A DNA stretch of 64,000 nucleotides, from positions 496,001 through 560,000 of the forward strand of contig NZ_CP154859.1 in assembly GCF_039614725.1 (NCBI RefSeq). Reading direction: 5' to 3'. The notes beneath the pieces were generated by a model. It was not told the DNA's origin. It saw only the letters and a program-made list of their open reading frames with translations, and did not search any database. Below, in pieces: positions 45,652-54,802 of this stretch; the stretch's first letter is position 1; the number at the start of each line of letters is the position of its first letter. Made by a program: the position numbers and the translations under genes. The DNA is from Thauera sp. JM12B12 (GTDB taxonomy: Bacteria > Pseudomonadota > Gammaproteobacteria > Burkholderiales > Rhodocyclaceae).

Positions 45652-46758
45652 TCAGCGCGCGTGGCTGGCCCGGTAGCGATCCAGCCAATGGGCGTAGGGC
45701 GGCGGCAGCACCCAGGCCGCCTGGGCCTGACCCAGCGCCTGCGCGGCGGCATAGGGCCAATGCGGATTGGCGAGGTGCGCCCGCCCCATGAGGGCGAGAT
45801 CGAGTTGGCCTTGCGCGATGGCGGCTTCCGCCACCGCCGGGTCCTCGAAGCCCCAGGCCGAGGAAACCGGCAGGCCCGCCTCGCGGCGGACCCGTGCCGC
45901 GACCGGCCCCAGGAAGCCGGGACCCCAGGGCACCTGCGCCTTTGGCGTGGAGAAGCCAACGCTGACACTGAGCAGGTCCAGACCTCCCGCCTTGAACTGG
46001 CGCGACAGCGAGATCGACTCAGCCAAGGTGCGCTCGTCGTCACCGTCGTACTCGATGACGCCAAGCCTTGCCGTCAACGGCAGCCGCTCAGGCCAGATGC
46101 CGCGCACCGCACGCAGCGTGTCGAGCAGGAAGCGGCTGCGGTTCTCGAGGCTGCCGCCGTAGGCATCGTCACGCGCGTTGGCATGGGTGGAAAAGAAGCT
46201 CTGTCCCAGGTAGCCATGGGCGAAGTGCAACTCCAGCCACTCGAAGCCAGCATCGCGCGCACGGCGTGCGGCGGCCACGAAGTCCAACTGCACACGCTGG
46301 ATGTCATCGAGATCCATGGCGCGCGGTACGCGGTCCAGATGGCCACCGAATGCAATCGCCGACGGCGAGATCGGCTGCCAGGCGGTGGCATCACCCTCTG
46401 GGATGTGGTCGTCGCCCTCCCATGGGCGATGGGCGCTGGCCTTGCGCCCAGCGTGTCCGATCTGGATGCCGGGAACCGCACCGGCGCGCCGGATCGACTG
46501 CGCGATGGCAGCCAGGGGCTCGGCTTGGGTGTCGTTCCACAGGCCCAGGCAGGCCGGTGTGATCCGACCCTCGGGTGACACGGCGGTTGCCTCGACGGTC
46601 ACCAGCCCGGCGCCGCCACGCGCCAGCGTGGCGTAGTGCGTGTGGTGCCAGTCGTTGGCCAGGCCGTCCTGGGCCATGTACTGGCACATGGGCGGCACGC
46701 CGATGCGGTTGCGCAAGGTCAACCCCTTGAGCTTCAGCTGTTGGAACAGGGCTGCCAC
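45652..46758 (-). CDS. Old Yellow Enzyme family NADH:flavin oxidoreductase (YqjM type)
   Basis: A 368-residue FMN-dependent ene-reductase, class III. It starts VAALFQQLKLKGLTLRNRIG, with the redox-tuning Cys25 in VPPMCQYM, matching Cys26 of YqjM. Substrate-binding His residues are in IGHAGRK and WHHTHY, and ELHFAHGYLGQSFFS and YGGSLENRSRF are family blocks. It reduces activated C=C bonds of enals, enones or quinones with NAD(P)H. GTG 46758 follows TGGAGAGCAACC; the longer frame crosses the DJ-1 gene. DJ-1 is 35 bases upstream on the same strand, and a divergent LysR gene probably controls both. Confidence 0.92.
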   Translation of the reverse strand: MAALFQQLKLKGLTLRNRIGVPPMCQYMAQDGLANDWHHTHYATLARGGAGLVTVEATAVSPEGRITPACLGLWNDTQAEPLAAIAQSIRRAGAVPGIQIGHAGRKASAHRPWEGDDHIPEGDATAWQPISPSAIAFGGHLDRVPRAMDLDDIQRVQLDFVAAARRARDAGFEWLELHFAHGYLGQSFFSTHANARDDAYGGSLENRSRFLLDTLRAVRGIWPERLPLTARLGVIEYDGDDERTLAESISLSRQFKAGGLDLLSVSVGFSTPKAQVPWGPGFLGPVAARVRREAGLPVSSAWGFEDPAVAEAAIAQGQLDLALMGRAHLANPHWPYAAAQALGQAQAAWVLPPPYAHWLDRYRASHAR

Positions 46759-46793
46759 GGTTGCTCTCCAGGTGCGGTTGAGATCGGCAGGCT

Positions 46794-47486
46794 TCAGCGG
46801 CCCGACAGCGCCACCAGCAGCTCTTGCGCCACCAGGTGCGACGACTGCGGGTTCTGCCCGGTGATCAACTGGCCGTCGCGGATCGCAAAGGCTTGCCAGT
46901 TGCCCGTGCCCTCGAAGCGCCCACCCAGTTCGCGGAGGCGCGTCTCCAGCATGAAGGGCACCACCTTCTCCAGGCCCACGGCCACTTCCTCGGCGTCGGT
47001 GAACGAGTTGACGCGCAGGTCCTTCACGATGGATTGCCCATCGGGACGCTTGGCCGTGACAAGGCCCGCCGCACCATGGCAGACCGAAGCGATCAGCTTC
47101 TTGGCCGCAAAGGCGCGCTCGACGGCACGGGTCACGCCAGCGTCGACGGGCAGGTCCCACATCGTGCCATGGCCACCCGGGAAGAACAGGGCATCGAACT
47201 CGGCGCCGTCGAAGGCCGAAGCCTTGGGCGTCGCGGCAATGCGCGCCTGCAGGGCGGTATCGGCCAGGAAGCGCTCGACCACCGGGTCGTTCTGGCCAAC
47301 CGGCTTGACGCTGCCCGGGTCAATGGGTGCGGGGCCGCCGGCCGGCGAAGCCAGCGTCACCTCGACGCCGGCATCGGCCAGCGCGTAGTACGGCACCGCC
47401 AACTCTTCAGCCCACAGGCCCGTGGGCTTGCCGGTGTCGCCCATGCGGGCGTTGGAGGTGACGATCATCAGGATGCGCGAAGTCAT
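46794..47486 (-). CDS. DJ-1/PfpI-family protein (HchA-like)
   Basis: A 230-residue type 1 glutamine-amidotransferase-like protein. The nucleophile is Cys136 in LIASVCHGAAGL; Glu27/28 in GLWAEELAVPY and His137 complete the usual site, and FFPGGHGTMWDL is the family glycine motif. Members act as glyoxalase III/deglycase-type enzymes or chaperones on reactive aldehydes such as methylglyoxal. With the OYE, VOC and SMP-30-like genes downstream it suggests a reactive-electrophile defence cassette. ATG 47486 follows AAAGGAAACCCC. It is divergent from the LysR gene with 115 bases between starts. Confidence 0.93.
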   Translation of the reverse strand: MTSRILMIVTSNARMGDTGKPTGLWAEELAVPYYALADAGVEVTLASPAGGPAPIDPGSVKPVGQNDPVVERFLADTALQARIAATPKASAFDGAEFDALFFPGGHGTMWDLPVDAGVTRAVERAFAAKKLIASVCHGAAGLVTAKRPDGQSIVKDLRVNSFTDAEEVAVGLEKVVPFMLETRLRELGGRFEGTGNWQAFAIRDGQLITGQNPQSSHLVAQELLVALSGR

Positions 47487-47601
47487 GGGGTTTCCTTTGG
47501 GAGTTGCCGCGCCACCGTGGCGCGATGGGAAGGACTGTATTGATTCGGTCGCATCTCATAAACTGAACCAGTAGAACTTCATTCATTACAGTCTTGAACA
47601 A

Positions 47602-48531
47602 ATGACGCGCACCTTCGAGCCCGTGCAACTGGGCAGCATCGAGTTGTTCTGCAAGGCCGCCGAGCTGGGCAGCTTCACCGGTGCGGCCGAGTCGCTGGGC
47701 CTGACGCCAGCGTCGGTGAGCCGCTCCATCAGCCGCCTGGAAACGCGCCTGGGGGTGCGTCTGTTCAACCGAACCACGCGCAGCGTGCGGCTCACGCCGG
47801 GTGGCGAGCTCTACCACGCCCAGTGCCAGCAAGCGCTGGAGCAGATCGCCGAGGCCGAACGCGCGCTGACCGGACAGCAGGCAGAGCCCAAGGGACTGGT
47901 GCGCGTGAGCGTGGGCACCGTGTACGGTCACCACCGCGTGGTGCCGGTGCTGCCCGGTTTCATGTCGGCCTACCCGGGTGTGGAAGTCGAGCTCAACGTC
48001 TCCAACCGCAACGTCGACTTCGTCGAGGACGGGTACGACCTGGCCATCCGCCTGGGCGAGCCCAAGGACTCGCGGCTGGTGTCTCGCAAGTTGGAGGAGG
48101 CCACCGTCGGCATCTTCGGCTCACCGGCCTACCTGCGCCGGCGGGGCAAACCCAAGACTCTGGACGAGTTGCGCCAGCACGACTTGATCCAGTTCGTGGT
48201 GCCCAGCACGGGCCGGCCGATGCCCTGGATCCTGCGCACTCCCGAGGGCGAGGAGCTCGACTTCAGCTTCAAGAGCCGCCAGCGGGTGCACGAAGACGTG
48301 CTGGCCGGCGTGGGCTGGGCGGCCGCAGGCGGCGGGCTGTTCCAGATCTACCACTTCGTCGCCCGCGAGGCTGTGAAGGCCGGTCATCTGGTCGAGGTGA
48401 TGCAGGGCCACGGTGGCCGATCCCGGCCGTTTCATGTGCTCTACCCGCAGAACCGGCACCTGTCGGCCCGGGTGCGTGCTTTTGTGCAGCATCTGGCAGA
48501 GGCCGTTGCGCCGTCCACGCGCCGAGCCTGA
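47602..48531 (+). CDS. LysR-family regulator of the OYE/DJ-1 cassette
   Basis: A 309-residue LysR regulator with the HTH at residues 8-67 (LGSIELFCKAAELGSFTGAA, LGLTPASVSRSISRLETRLG) and a substrate domain of the CrgA/DsdC-like group (VSVGTVYGHHRVVPVLPGF, DGYDLAIRLGEPKDSRLVSR). It is divergent from the DJ-1 gene; the AT-rich 115-base gap (ATAAACTGAACCAGTAGAAC near 47558) probably holds the operator. It likely activates the DJ-1-OYE-SMP30 genes in response to an electrophile, as related regulators do for such reductases; inference. The ATG at 47602 gives a ten-residue lead before the HTH. Confidence 0.92.
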   Translation: MTRTFEPVQLGSIELFCKAAELGSFTGAAESLGLTPASVSRSISRLETRLGVRLFNRTTRSVRLTPGGELYHAQCQQALEQIAEAERALTGQQAEPKGLVRVSVGTVYGHHRVVPVLPGFMSAYPGVEVELNVSNRNVDFVEDGYDLAIRLGEPKDSRLVSRKLEEATVGIFGSPAYLRRRGKPKTLDELRQHDLIQFVVPSTGRPMPWILRTPEGEELDFSFKSRQRVHEDVLAGVGWAAAGGGLFQIYHFVAREAVKAGHLVEVMQGHGGRSRPFHVLYPQNRHLSARVRAFVQHLAEAVAPSTRRA

Positions 48532-48583
48532 ACTCGACGGTAAAGCTTCAACAGCCCCTGCTCAGCCGCGAGCGGCTCGTGAT

Positions 48584-48706
48584 GGCGCAGGCCTGGTCTT
48601 GGGCTACGCCAGCTTGACGATCTCGCAGATCGACGCGGAGGTGCGCCGCTTGAGTGAGGCAGTGAAGCTGGTTCAGGCAAAGCTGCCAATCAGGCAGCGG
48701 GATTGA
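48584..48706 (+). pseudogene. Remnant of a MocR-type regulator C-terminus
   Basis: The frame reads LVLGYASLTISQIDAEVRRL followed by SEAVKLVQAK and a stop, which is the typical C-terminal end of MocR/aminotransferase-like regulators. The preceding frame has no such similarity, so only about 40 residues remain. It is not a copy of the MocR end at 41303, which differs. It is interpreted as debris of a lost gene. Confidence 0.5.
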
Positions 48707-48899
48707 TCGTGTGTCGAGCCGGACTTGTCACGATCTCGCTGCCGCAAACCCGCCGTTCATCGGCGCCCTGAGCCAAGATCTTCGCCCGTGTCGGGGAGGA
48801 CGCCTTATGGCCGAGGCGCGACGACGAGGCACTCCGATTCGTCGCCATAAAGCTGCCGCTCGCCGCCGCGATCGGGCAAGAGTTTGGAGCCCGCCGCGA

Positions 48900-49032
48900 A
48901 GGACAGCAACTGGCCGGGTCGAGCCAAGGCGGGGTTCAAGTTGGCCGCCGCAAACCGGTCACCCAAGACGATCCAGCGAGGGAAATCCTGGGCGGATCTC
49001 CAACGGCCGGTGATGGCCGAATGTGTGAGGTC
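48900..49032 (+). repeat. 133-bp inverted repeat, right copy
   Basis: This is the partner of 41110-41242 in opposite orientation, the same length with about nine differences. It ends 78 bases before the rhuM remnant. No terminal CA/TG or target-site duplication could be recognised at its borders. Confidence 0.9.
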
Positions 49033-49110
49033 GGGCTGAGTGCCCCAGAGCTGTCGTTGGCGATCAGGCGGAGGTCGCCCTAGGCGACCGTTCAGGCCGA
49101 GGAGGGGCTG

Positions 49111-49347
49111 ATGGCTGGGGACGGGAAGAAACTCATCCGAAACACCGCCGCTGAGTTCCTGATCTTCACCGGTCAGGCCAGCGGGCAGGGCGTCGAGGCT
49201 CGGCCTGAGGATGAAAGCGTTTGGTTGCCGCAGAAGCTGATGGCCGAGCTATGTGCCCTGGATGTCCGCACCGTCGATGAACACCTGAAAAACATCTACT
49301 AGTCTGGCGAGCTGGTGCGCGAGGCAACTCGGCTTAGATTCCGCCCT
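49111..49347 (+). pseudogene. Broken rhuM (virulence RhuM-family) gene
   Basis: The N-terminal part of a RhuM protein is clear: LIRNTAAEFLIFTGQ, then EDESVWLPQKLMAEL and VRTVDEHLKNIY. A TAG at 49300 interrupts it; the frame continues after the stop with SGELVREATRLRF, still family-like, then similarity ends close to the fmdB stop. RhuM genes usually accompany type I restriction-modification loci or genomic islands. Full-length relatives have about 330 residues, so more than two thirds is missing. It marks the right edge of the insert beside fmdB. Confidence 0.8.
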
Positions 49348-49357
49348 TGCGTCCCCC

Positions 49358-49702
49358 TCAATGACTAATCATCCACGGCCTTTTCGTCGGAAACGCCTTC
49401 GACCCATCCGCCGCCCTCACCGTCGACGTCGACGGCTTCCCACTACAACACCCGCACCCCGGTCCATGCTTGTGCCGCGTCGCATATTCCGCGCTGGTCA
49501 TCGGCGCATGGGCCGCGCGTTCGTTGGTGGCATGCGCGCTGCGGGTGGCGCCGTCCATCGTGGCCAGCGTCGGCGCGCTGAGCATGACGCGGTAGGCCTC
49601 CGCGCCGCAGTGGGGGCAGGCGCAGGGTTCGTTGCGCGCGCTCATGGGGCGCAGGGCGGAGAAGTCGCCGCAGTCTTCGCAGAAGTATTCGTAGGTCGGC
49701 AT
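49358..49702 (-). CDS. fmdB: FmdB-type zinc-ribbon protein
   Basis: FmdB (114 residues) is a small zinc-ribbon protein encoded with formamidase FmdA in Methylophilus and proposed as its regulator. The N-terminal ribbon has MPTYEYFCEDCGDF and CPHCGAEAYRVM (two CxxC pairs); a second Cys/His cluster HGPGCGCCSG occurs at about residue 80, and the C-terminus is KAFPTKRPWMISH. ATG 49702 follows GGGAGCCCACC. It lies 68 bases after fmdA. Its 3' end is intact although island debris begins right next to it. The long frame reading through from 50911 is a shadow of fmdA. Confidence 0.9.
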   Translation of the reverse strand: MPTYEYFCEDCGDFSALRPMSARNEPCACPHCGAEAYRVMLSAPTLATMDGATRSAHATNERAAHAPMTSAEYATRHKHGPGCGCCSGKPSTSTVRAADGSKAFPTKRPWMISH

Positions 49703-49770
49703 GGTGGGCTCCCGGTGGCGGTGCCCGCCGCGCGGGCTGCGGCGGCGGGCGGGGCTGGGGTGAAACGGGC

Positions 49771-51003
49771 TCAGGTCTTGTCGTAGGCGATCGGCATATC
49801 GACCGCGCCGGTGATGAACTTGGTCGGCCCTTCGGCGGTGGGGTTGATGTCGAAGTCGAAGATCTCGGTGGGCAGCCACAGCGTGGCGCAGGCGTTGGGG
49901 ATGTCGACCACGCCGCTGATATGACCCTGCACCGGCGCGGTGCCGAGGATGGAGTAGGCCTGGGCGCCGGAGTAGCCGAACTTCTTCAGGTACTCGATGG
50001 CGTTGAGGCAGGCCTGGCGGTAGGCGACGTGCACGTCCAGGTAGTGCTGCTTGCCCTGCTCGTCGACCGAGATGCCTTCGAAGATCACGTAGTCCTTGAA
50101 CTGCGGGGTGATCGGGCTGGGCTTGAAGATCGGGTTCTTGATGCCGTACTTGGCCATGCCGCCCTTGATCAGGCTGACCTTCATGTGCACCCAGCCGGCC
50201 ATCTCGATGGCGCCGCAGAAGGTGATTTCGCCGTCGCCCTGGGAGAAGTGCAGGTCGCCCACGGACAGGCCGGCGCCCTTCACATACACCGGGAAGAACA
50301 CGCGCGAGCCGCGCGACAAGTCCTTGATGTCGCAGTTGCCGCCGTGTTCGCGCGGCGGCACGGTGCGGGCGCCTTCGGCGGCGGCCTTGTCGCGCGCTTC
50401 GCCCTGCAGCTTGCCGAGGTGGGCGGTGGGGGCGCAGGGCGGGTTGGCCAGCGGCGGTACGCGGTCGGGCTGGGTGGCGATGAAGTCCACCTCGCGCTCG
50501 TTCCACATGTCGAGCATCTTCTGGTCGGGCAGGCAGCCGATCAGGCCGGGGTGGATGAGGCCGGGGAAGCGCACGCCGGGGATGTGGCGGCTCTTGGTGA
50601 ACATGCCCTCGAAGTCCCAGATCGACTTCTGCGCATGCGGGAAGTGCTCGGTGAGGAAGCCGCCGCCGTTGTTCTTCGAGAAGAAGCCGTTGAAGCCCCA
50701 CAGGCTGTCGTCCTTGGCGCCGATGTCGAGCAGGTCGACCACCAGCAGGTCGCCGGGCTCGGCGCCTTCGACGCCGACCGGGCCGGACAGGAAGTGCACG
50801 GTGGACAGGTCCACGTCGCGCACGTCGGAGGCGTCGTCGTCGTTCTTGATGGCGCCGCCGGTCCAGTCGTAGGTCTCGAGGACGAAGTCGTCGCCGGGCT
50901 TCACCCAGCACGCCATCGGGATGTCCGGGTGCCAGCGGTTGTGCACCATCTCGTTCTCGTACGGGGACTGCTTCAGGTCGACCTTGATCAGCGTTTCAGG
51001 CAT
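49771..51003 (-). CDS. fmdA: Formamidase/acetamidase FmdA
   Basis: FmdA (410 residues) hydrolyses formamide (or acetamide) to formate (or acetate) and ammonia. Family blocks are MPETLIKVDLKQSPYENEMV, HNRWHPDIPMACWVKPGDDF, LSGPVGVEGAEPGDLLVVDL, RFPGLIHPGLIGCLP, VGDLHFSQGDGEITFCGAIE and the C-terminal FDFDINPTAEGPTKF. The enzyme is probably metal-dependent through conserved His and Asp. Length fits the family (about 410). It starts 21 bases after urtE, showing that the transporter and amidase form one operon. Confidence 0.96.
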   Translation of the reverse strand: MPETLIKVDLKQSPYENEMVHNRWHPDIPMACWVKPGDDFVLETYDWTGGAIKNDDDASDVRDVDLSTVHFLSGPVGVEGAEPGDLLVVDLLDIGAKDDSLWGFNGFFSKNNGGGFLTEHFPHAQKSIWDFEGMFTKSRHIPGVRFPGLIHPGLIGCLPDQKMLDMWNEREVDFIATQPDRVPPLANPPCAPTAHLGKLQGEARDKAAAEGARTVPPREHGGNCDIKDLSRGSRVFFPVYVKGAGLSVGDLHFSQGDGEITFCGAIEMAGWVHMKVSLIKGGMAKYGIKNPIFKPSPITPQFKDYVIFEGISVDEQGKQHYLDVHVAYRQACLNAIEYLKKFGYSGAQAYSILGTAPVQGHISGVVDIPNACATLWLPTEIFDFDINPTAEGPTKFITGAVDMPIAYDKT

Positions 51004-51024
51004 GGCACACCTCTTTTTGGTGGG

Positions 51025-51714
51025 TTACACGGAGAGGAACTGCTTGATGTGGGCTTCGTCGGTGTCGGCGCGCGCGCTTTCATGGACGAGGCGTCCGCCT
51101 TCGATGACGAACAGGCGGTCGGCCACGTCCATCGCGAAGGAAAGGACCTGTTCGGACACGACGATGGTGATCTTGCGGATCTTGCGGATCTCGTTGAGCG
51201 CCTTCGCGATGTCCTTGATGATCGAGGGCTGGATGCCCTCGGTGGGTTCGTCGAGCAGCAGCACCTTGGGGTCGGTGACGAGCGCGCGGGCGATCGCCAG
51301 CTGCTGCTGCTGGCCGCCGGAGAGGTTGCCGCCCTTGCGCCGGCGCATGTCCCACAGCACCGGGAACAGCGCATAGATCTCGTCGGGCACCTTCTTGACC
51401 TTGGCGTTCTCCAGGCCGGTGTGGATGTTCTCCTCGACGGTGAGGGTGGGGAAGATCATCCGCCCCTGCGGCACGTAGGCGATGCCCTTTGCCACGCGGC
51501 GAAAGCTCTCGTCCTTGCCGACTTCCTGGCCGTCGACCTCGACGCTGCCGGACTTGAGCGGCAGCACGCCCATCAGCGACTTGAACAGCGTGGTCTTGCC
51601 CATGCCGTTGCGGCCCATGATGGCGACGGCTTCATTGCGTTCGGCGGCGAACGAGATGCCGTGCAGCGCCTCGCTCTGGCCGTAGTTCACGACGAGGTTG
51701 GATACCTTGAGCAT
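51025..51714 (-). CDS. urtE: Urea/amide ABC transporter ATP-binding protein UrtE
   Basis: A 229-residue ABC ATPase of the branched-chain amino acid/urea type (LivF-like). Walker A is in VAIMGRNGMGKTTLF, the signature NLSGGQQQQLAIARAL, Walker B VLLLDEPTEGIQ. KGIAYVPQGRMIFPTLTVEE and SEQVLSFAMDVADRLFVIEG match UrtE. With UrtD it powers the UrtBC permease. ATG 51714 follows GAGAACACC. Because fmdA and amiE follow, short-chain amides are the likely substrate, as for FmdDEF of Methylophilus, with urea possible. Confidence 0.93.
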   Translation of the reverse strand: MLKVSNLVVNYGQSEALHGISFAAERNEAVAIMGRNGMGKTTLFKSLMGVLPLKSGSVEVDGQEVGKDESFRRVAKGIAYVPQGRMIFPTLTVEENIHTGLENAKVKKVPDEIYALFPVLWDMRRRKGGNLSGGQQQQLAIARALVTDPKVLLLDEPTEGIQPSIIKDIAKALNEIRKIRKITIVVSEQVLSFAMDVADRLFVIEGGRLVHESARADTDEAHIKQFLSV

Positions 51715-51746
51715 GGTGTTCTCCGAGGAGGTTCAGTTGCCTGGGC

Positions 51747-52490
<744 letters not shown>

Positions 52491-52511
52491 GATGTGGGTC
52501 TCCCTGTTCCG

Positions 52512-53744
52512 TCAGGCCGACTGGCTGCTGACCTTGGCGCCGAGGCCGGGACCGCTGGCCGGGGCGGCGGGCGTGGCGGTGGCGACCGCGGCCGGCTTGT
52601 GGGCGGGCGCGGGTTCGGCCGTCGGGGCCGGCGGCTCGCCGCCGGTGCCGGCCGGCGCGGGCGCCTGCTTGCGGCGCGCCAGCCAGGGCTTGACGTGGCT
52701 CTCGTAGAGGCCGGCCAGGCCGTTGGGGAAGGCCATGACCACGCCGATGAAGAGCGCCGCCATCAGGAACAGCCACAGGTCGGGGAAGGTCTCGGAGAAG
52801 TAGGTCTTGCCGAAATTGACCAGCAGCGCGCCATACACCGCGCCCACCAGGCTCATGCGCCCGCCCACCGCGGCGAAGATCACCATCTCGATCGAGGGCA
52901 CGATGCCGACGAAGGACGGCGACATGAAGCCGACCTGCAGCGTGAACATCGCGCCGCCGATGGCCGACAGCGCGGCCGCCAGGCAGAAGGCGAAGACCTT
53001 GAACATCGACACGTCGTAGCCCGAGAAGCGCACGCGGTCTTCCTTGTCGCGCATGGCCAGCAGCAGGGTGCCGAGCTTGCTGAGCTGGATCCAGCGGCAC
53101 AGCAGGATGGCGCCGAGCAGCAGGGCGGCGGTGAGGAAGTACAGCAGCGTCTTGGCTTCGTCGGTGCGGATGTCCCAGCCCATCAGCGTCTTGAGATCGG
53201 TCATGCCGTTGACGCCGCCGGTGTAGCCCTGCTGGCCGATGATGAGCACGGTCAGGATCAGCGCCACCGCCTGGGTGATGATGGCGAAATACACCCCGCC
53301 GACGCGGCGCTTGAACATCGCGTAGCTGATGACGAAGGCCAGCAGCACCGGCACCGCGACCACCGCGAACAGCGTGAAGCCGAAGGAGTTGAACGGCTCC
53401 CACCACCACGGCAGCGCGGTGAGCTGGTTCCAGTCCATGAAGTCGGGGATGCCCGGGGTGGATTGGATCTTCGTGCTCTCGGGGTCGGAGGCCTCGAGCT
53501 TCAGGAACATGGCCATGGCGTAGCCGCCGAGGCCGAAGAACACGCCCTGGCCCAGGCTCAGCACGCCGCCGTAGCCCCACAGCATGACGAGGCCGATGGC
53601 GACGAATCCGTAGGTGAGGTACTTGCCCACCAGGTTCAGGCGGAAGGTGTCCATCGCCAGCGGGAACACCACCAGCAGCAGGACGGCGAGGATCGCGACG
53701 CTGGCGAGGCCGCTGCGTCCCAGCCAGGATTTGAGTGCATCCAT
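52512..53744 (-). CDS. urtC: Urea/amide ABC transporter permease UrtC
   Basis: A 410-residue LivM-like permease with about ten helices; GYGGVLSLGQGVFFGLGGYA, QQGYTGGVNGMTDL, RDKEDRVRFSGYDVSMFK and EMVIFAAVGGRMSLVGAVYG are the UrtC marks. The last 60 residues are a Pro/Ala-rich cytoplasmic tail (APAPAGTGGEPP) not usual in the family. ATG 53744 (MDALKSW) follows CCGGAGATTGATC and is preferred to a start 51 bases upstream. Confidence 0.93.
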   Translation of the reverse strand: MDALKSWLGRSGLASVAILAVLLLVVFPLAMDTFRLNLVGKYLTYGFVAIGLVMLWGYGGVLSLGQGVFFGLGGYAMAMFLKLEASDPESTKIQSTPGIPDFMDWNQLTALPWWWEPFNSFGFTLFAVVAVPVLLAFVISYAMFKRRVGGVYFAIITQAVALILTVLIIGQQGYTGGVNGMTDLKTLMGWDIRTDEAKTLLYFLTAALLLGAILLCRWIQLSKLGTLLLAMRDKEDRVRFSGYDVSMFKVFAFCLAAALSAIGGAMFTLQVGFMSPSFVGIVPSIEMVIFAAVGGRMSLVGAVYGALLVNFGKTYFSETFPDLWLFLMAALFIGVVMAFPNGLAGLYESHVKPWLARRKQAPAPAGTGGEPPAPTAEPAPAHKPAAVATATPAAPASGPGLGAKVSSQSA

Positions 53745-53805
53745 GATCAATCTCCGGTCTTGGATTCGGGGTTCGGTCGGGTGTGGGCCTACCATCGGGC
53801 GGCGT

Positions 53806-54720
53806 TCAGCGACGCACCTTGGAGGCGAACAGGCCTTGCGGGCGCAGCATCAGGATGGTCACGATCAGCAGCAGGGTGAGCACCTTGGCCATCGAGCCGG
53901 ACAGGAAGAACTCGGAGATCGACTGCGTCTGCGCGATGCCGAAGGCCGAGACCACCGTGCCCCACAGGCTGGCCGCGCCGCCGAAGGTCACCACCAGGAA
54001 GGCGTCGACGATGTAGAGCGAGCCGCTGGTCGGGCCGGTCGAGCCGATGGTGGTGAAGGCCGCCCCGGCCACGCCGGCGATGCCGCAGCCGATGGCGAAG
54101 GTGACGCGGTCGGTGCGCGTGGTGTTGATGCCGATGGCGTTGGCCATGCTGCGGTTGGCGACCGTGGCGCGAACGCGCAGGCCCCAGCGCGACTTGTAGA
54201 GCGCGAGCAGCACGCCGCCGGTGACGACGATGGTCAGCCCGAGCACGAACATGCCGTTGATCGGGATGTCGAGGCCCTCGGCCGGCGACCACGAGCCCAT
54301 CAGCCAGTCGGGCAGGGTGGGGCTGACTTCCTTCGGCCCGATGATGGTGCGGAAGGCCTGCTGCATGGCCAGCGACAGCCCCCAGGTGGCGAGCAGGGTG
54401 TCGAGCGGGCGCTTGTACAGGTGCCGGATCAGCGCCCATTCCGCCAGCCAGCCGAAGGCGAAGGCGACGAGGAAGGCGCACACGATGGCGAACGGGAAGT
54501 AGGCCTGGAGCAGGCCCGGGGCGTAGCTCTCGGTTAGGCTCGAGAGCAGGAAGATGGTGTAGGCGCCGATGGTCATGAACTCGCCATGCGCCATGTTGAT
54601 GACGCCCATCTGGCCGAAGATGATCGCCAGGCCGAGCCCCATCAGCAGCAGCACCGCGAACAGGCTCAGGCCGGCAAAACCCTGCATCAGGGTGATGTTG
54701 TAGATTTCCTCGAACGACAT
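53806..54720 (-). CDS. urtB: Urea/amide ABC transporter permease UrtB
   Basis: A 304-residue LivH-like permease. GLGLAIIFGQMGVINMAHGE and GAYTIFLLSSLTESY near the N-terminus, TWGLSLAMQQAFRTIIGPKE in the middle and FLVVTFGGAASLWGTVVSAF near the end are typical UrtB segments. It lacks the long N-terminal soluble domain of some UrtB proteins. It follows urtA after 82 bases containing two hairpins and precedes urtC by 61 bases. Confidence 0.94.
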   Translation of the reverse strand: MSFEEIYNITLMQGFAGLSLFAVLLLMGLGLAIIFGQMGVINMAHGEFMTIGAYTIFLLSSLTESYAPGLLQAYFPFAIVCAFLVAFAFGWLAEWALIRHLYKRPLDTLLATWGLSLAMQQAFRTIIGPKEVSPTLPDWLMGSWSPAEGLDIPINGMFVLGLTIVVTGGVLLALYKSRWGLRVRATVANRSMANAIGINTTRTDRVTFAIGCGIAGVAGAAFTTIGSTGPTSGSLYIVDAFLVVTFGGAASLWGTVVSAFGIAQTQSISEFFLSGSMAKVLTLLLIVTILMLRPQGLFASKVRR

Positions 54721-54749
54721 GACGGACCTCCGGAGGGGTGGGCGGAAGG

Positions 54750-54793
54750 CGGCTGTGAACAGCCGGAAACCGCCGCGGCCTGCGCCGCGGCGG
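54750..54793 (-). other. Double hairpin between urtA and urtB
   Basis: On the minus strand a 9-bp stem (54785-54793 with 54770-54778, loop of 6) is followed by TTT and then a 6-bp stem CGGCTG-N4-CAGCCG (54750-54765). No long T-run follows. This likely limits read-through or protects urtA mRNA, giving more binding protein than permease. Confidence 0.55.
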
Positions 54794-54802
54794 CCGCTTG
54801 GC

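Larger units (their letters stand above)
48532..49110. other. Gene-poor gap at the right side of the insert
   Basis: Apart from the MocR remnant and the right arm of the 133-bp inverted repeat, these 579 bases contain only unsupported frames in several phases. Nothing resembles a transposase or tRNA end. Confidence 0.45.

Noticed and set aside
41110..49032. A composite transposon with insertion sequences at both ends
   Set aside because: The 133-bp repeats contain no transposase, no clear terminal motif and no flanking duplication that I could find.
49358..50911. A 517-residue protein ending in FmdB
   Set aside because: The upstream two thirds is an out-of-frame reading of fmdA; the FmdB ATG at 49702 has its own ribosome-binding site.
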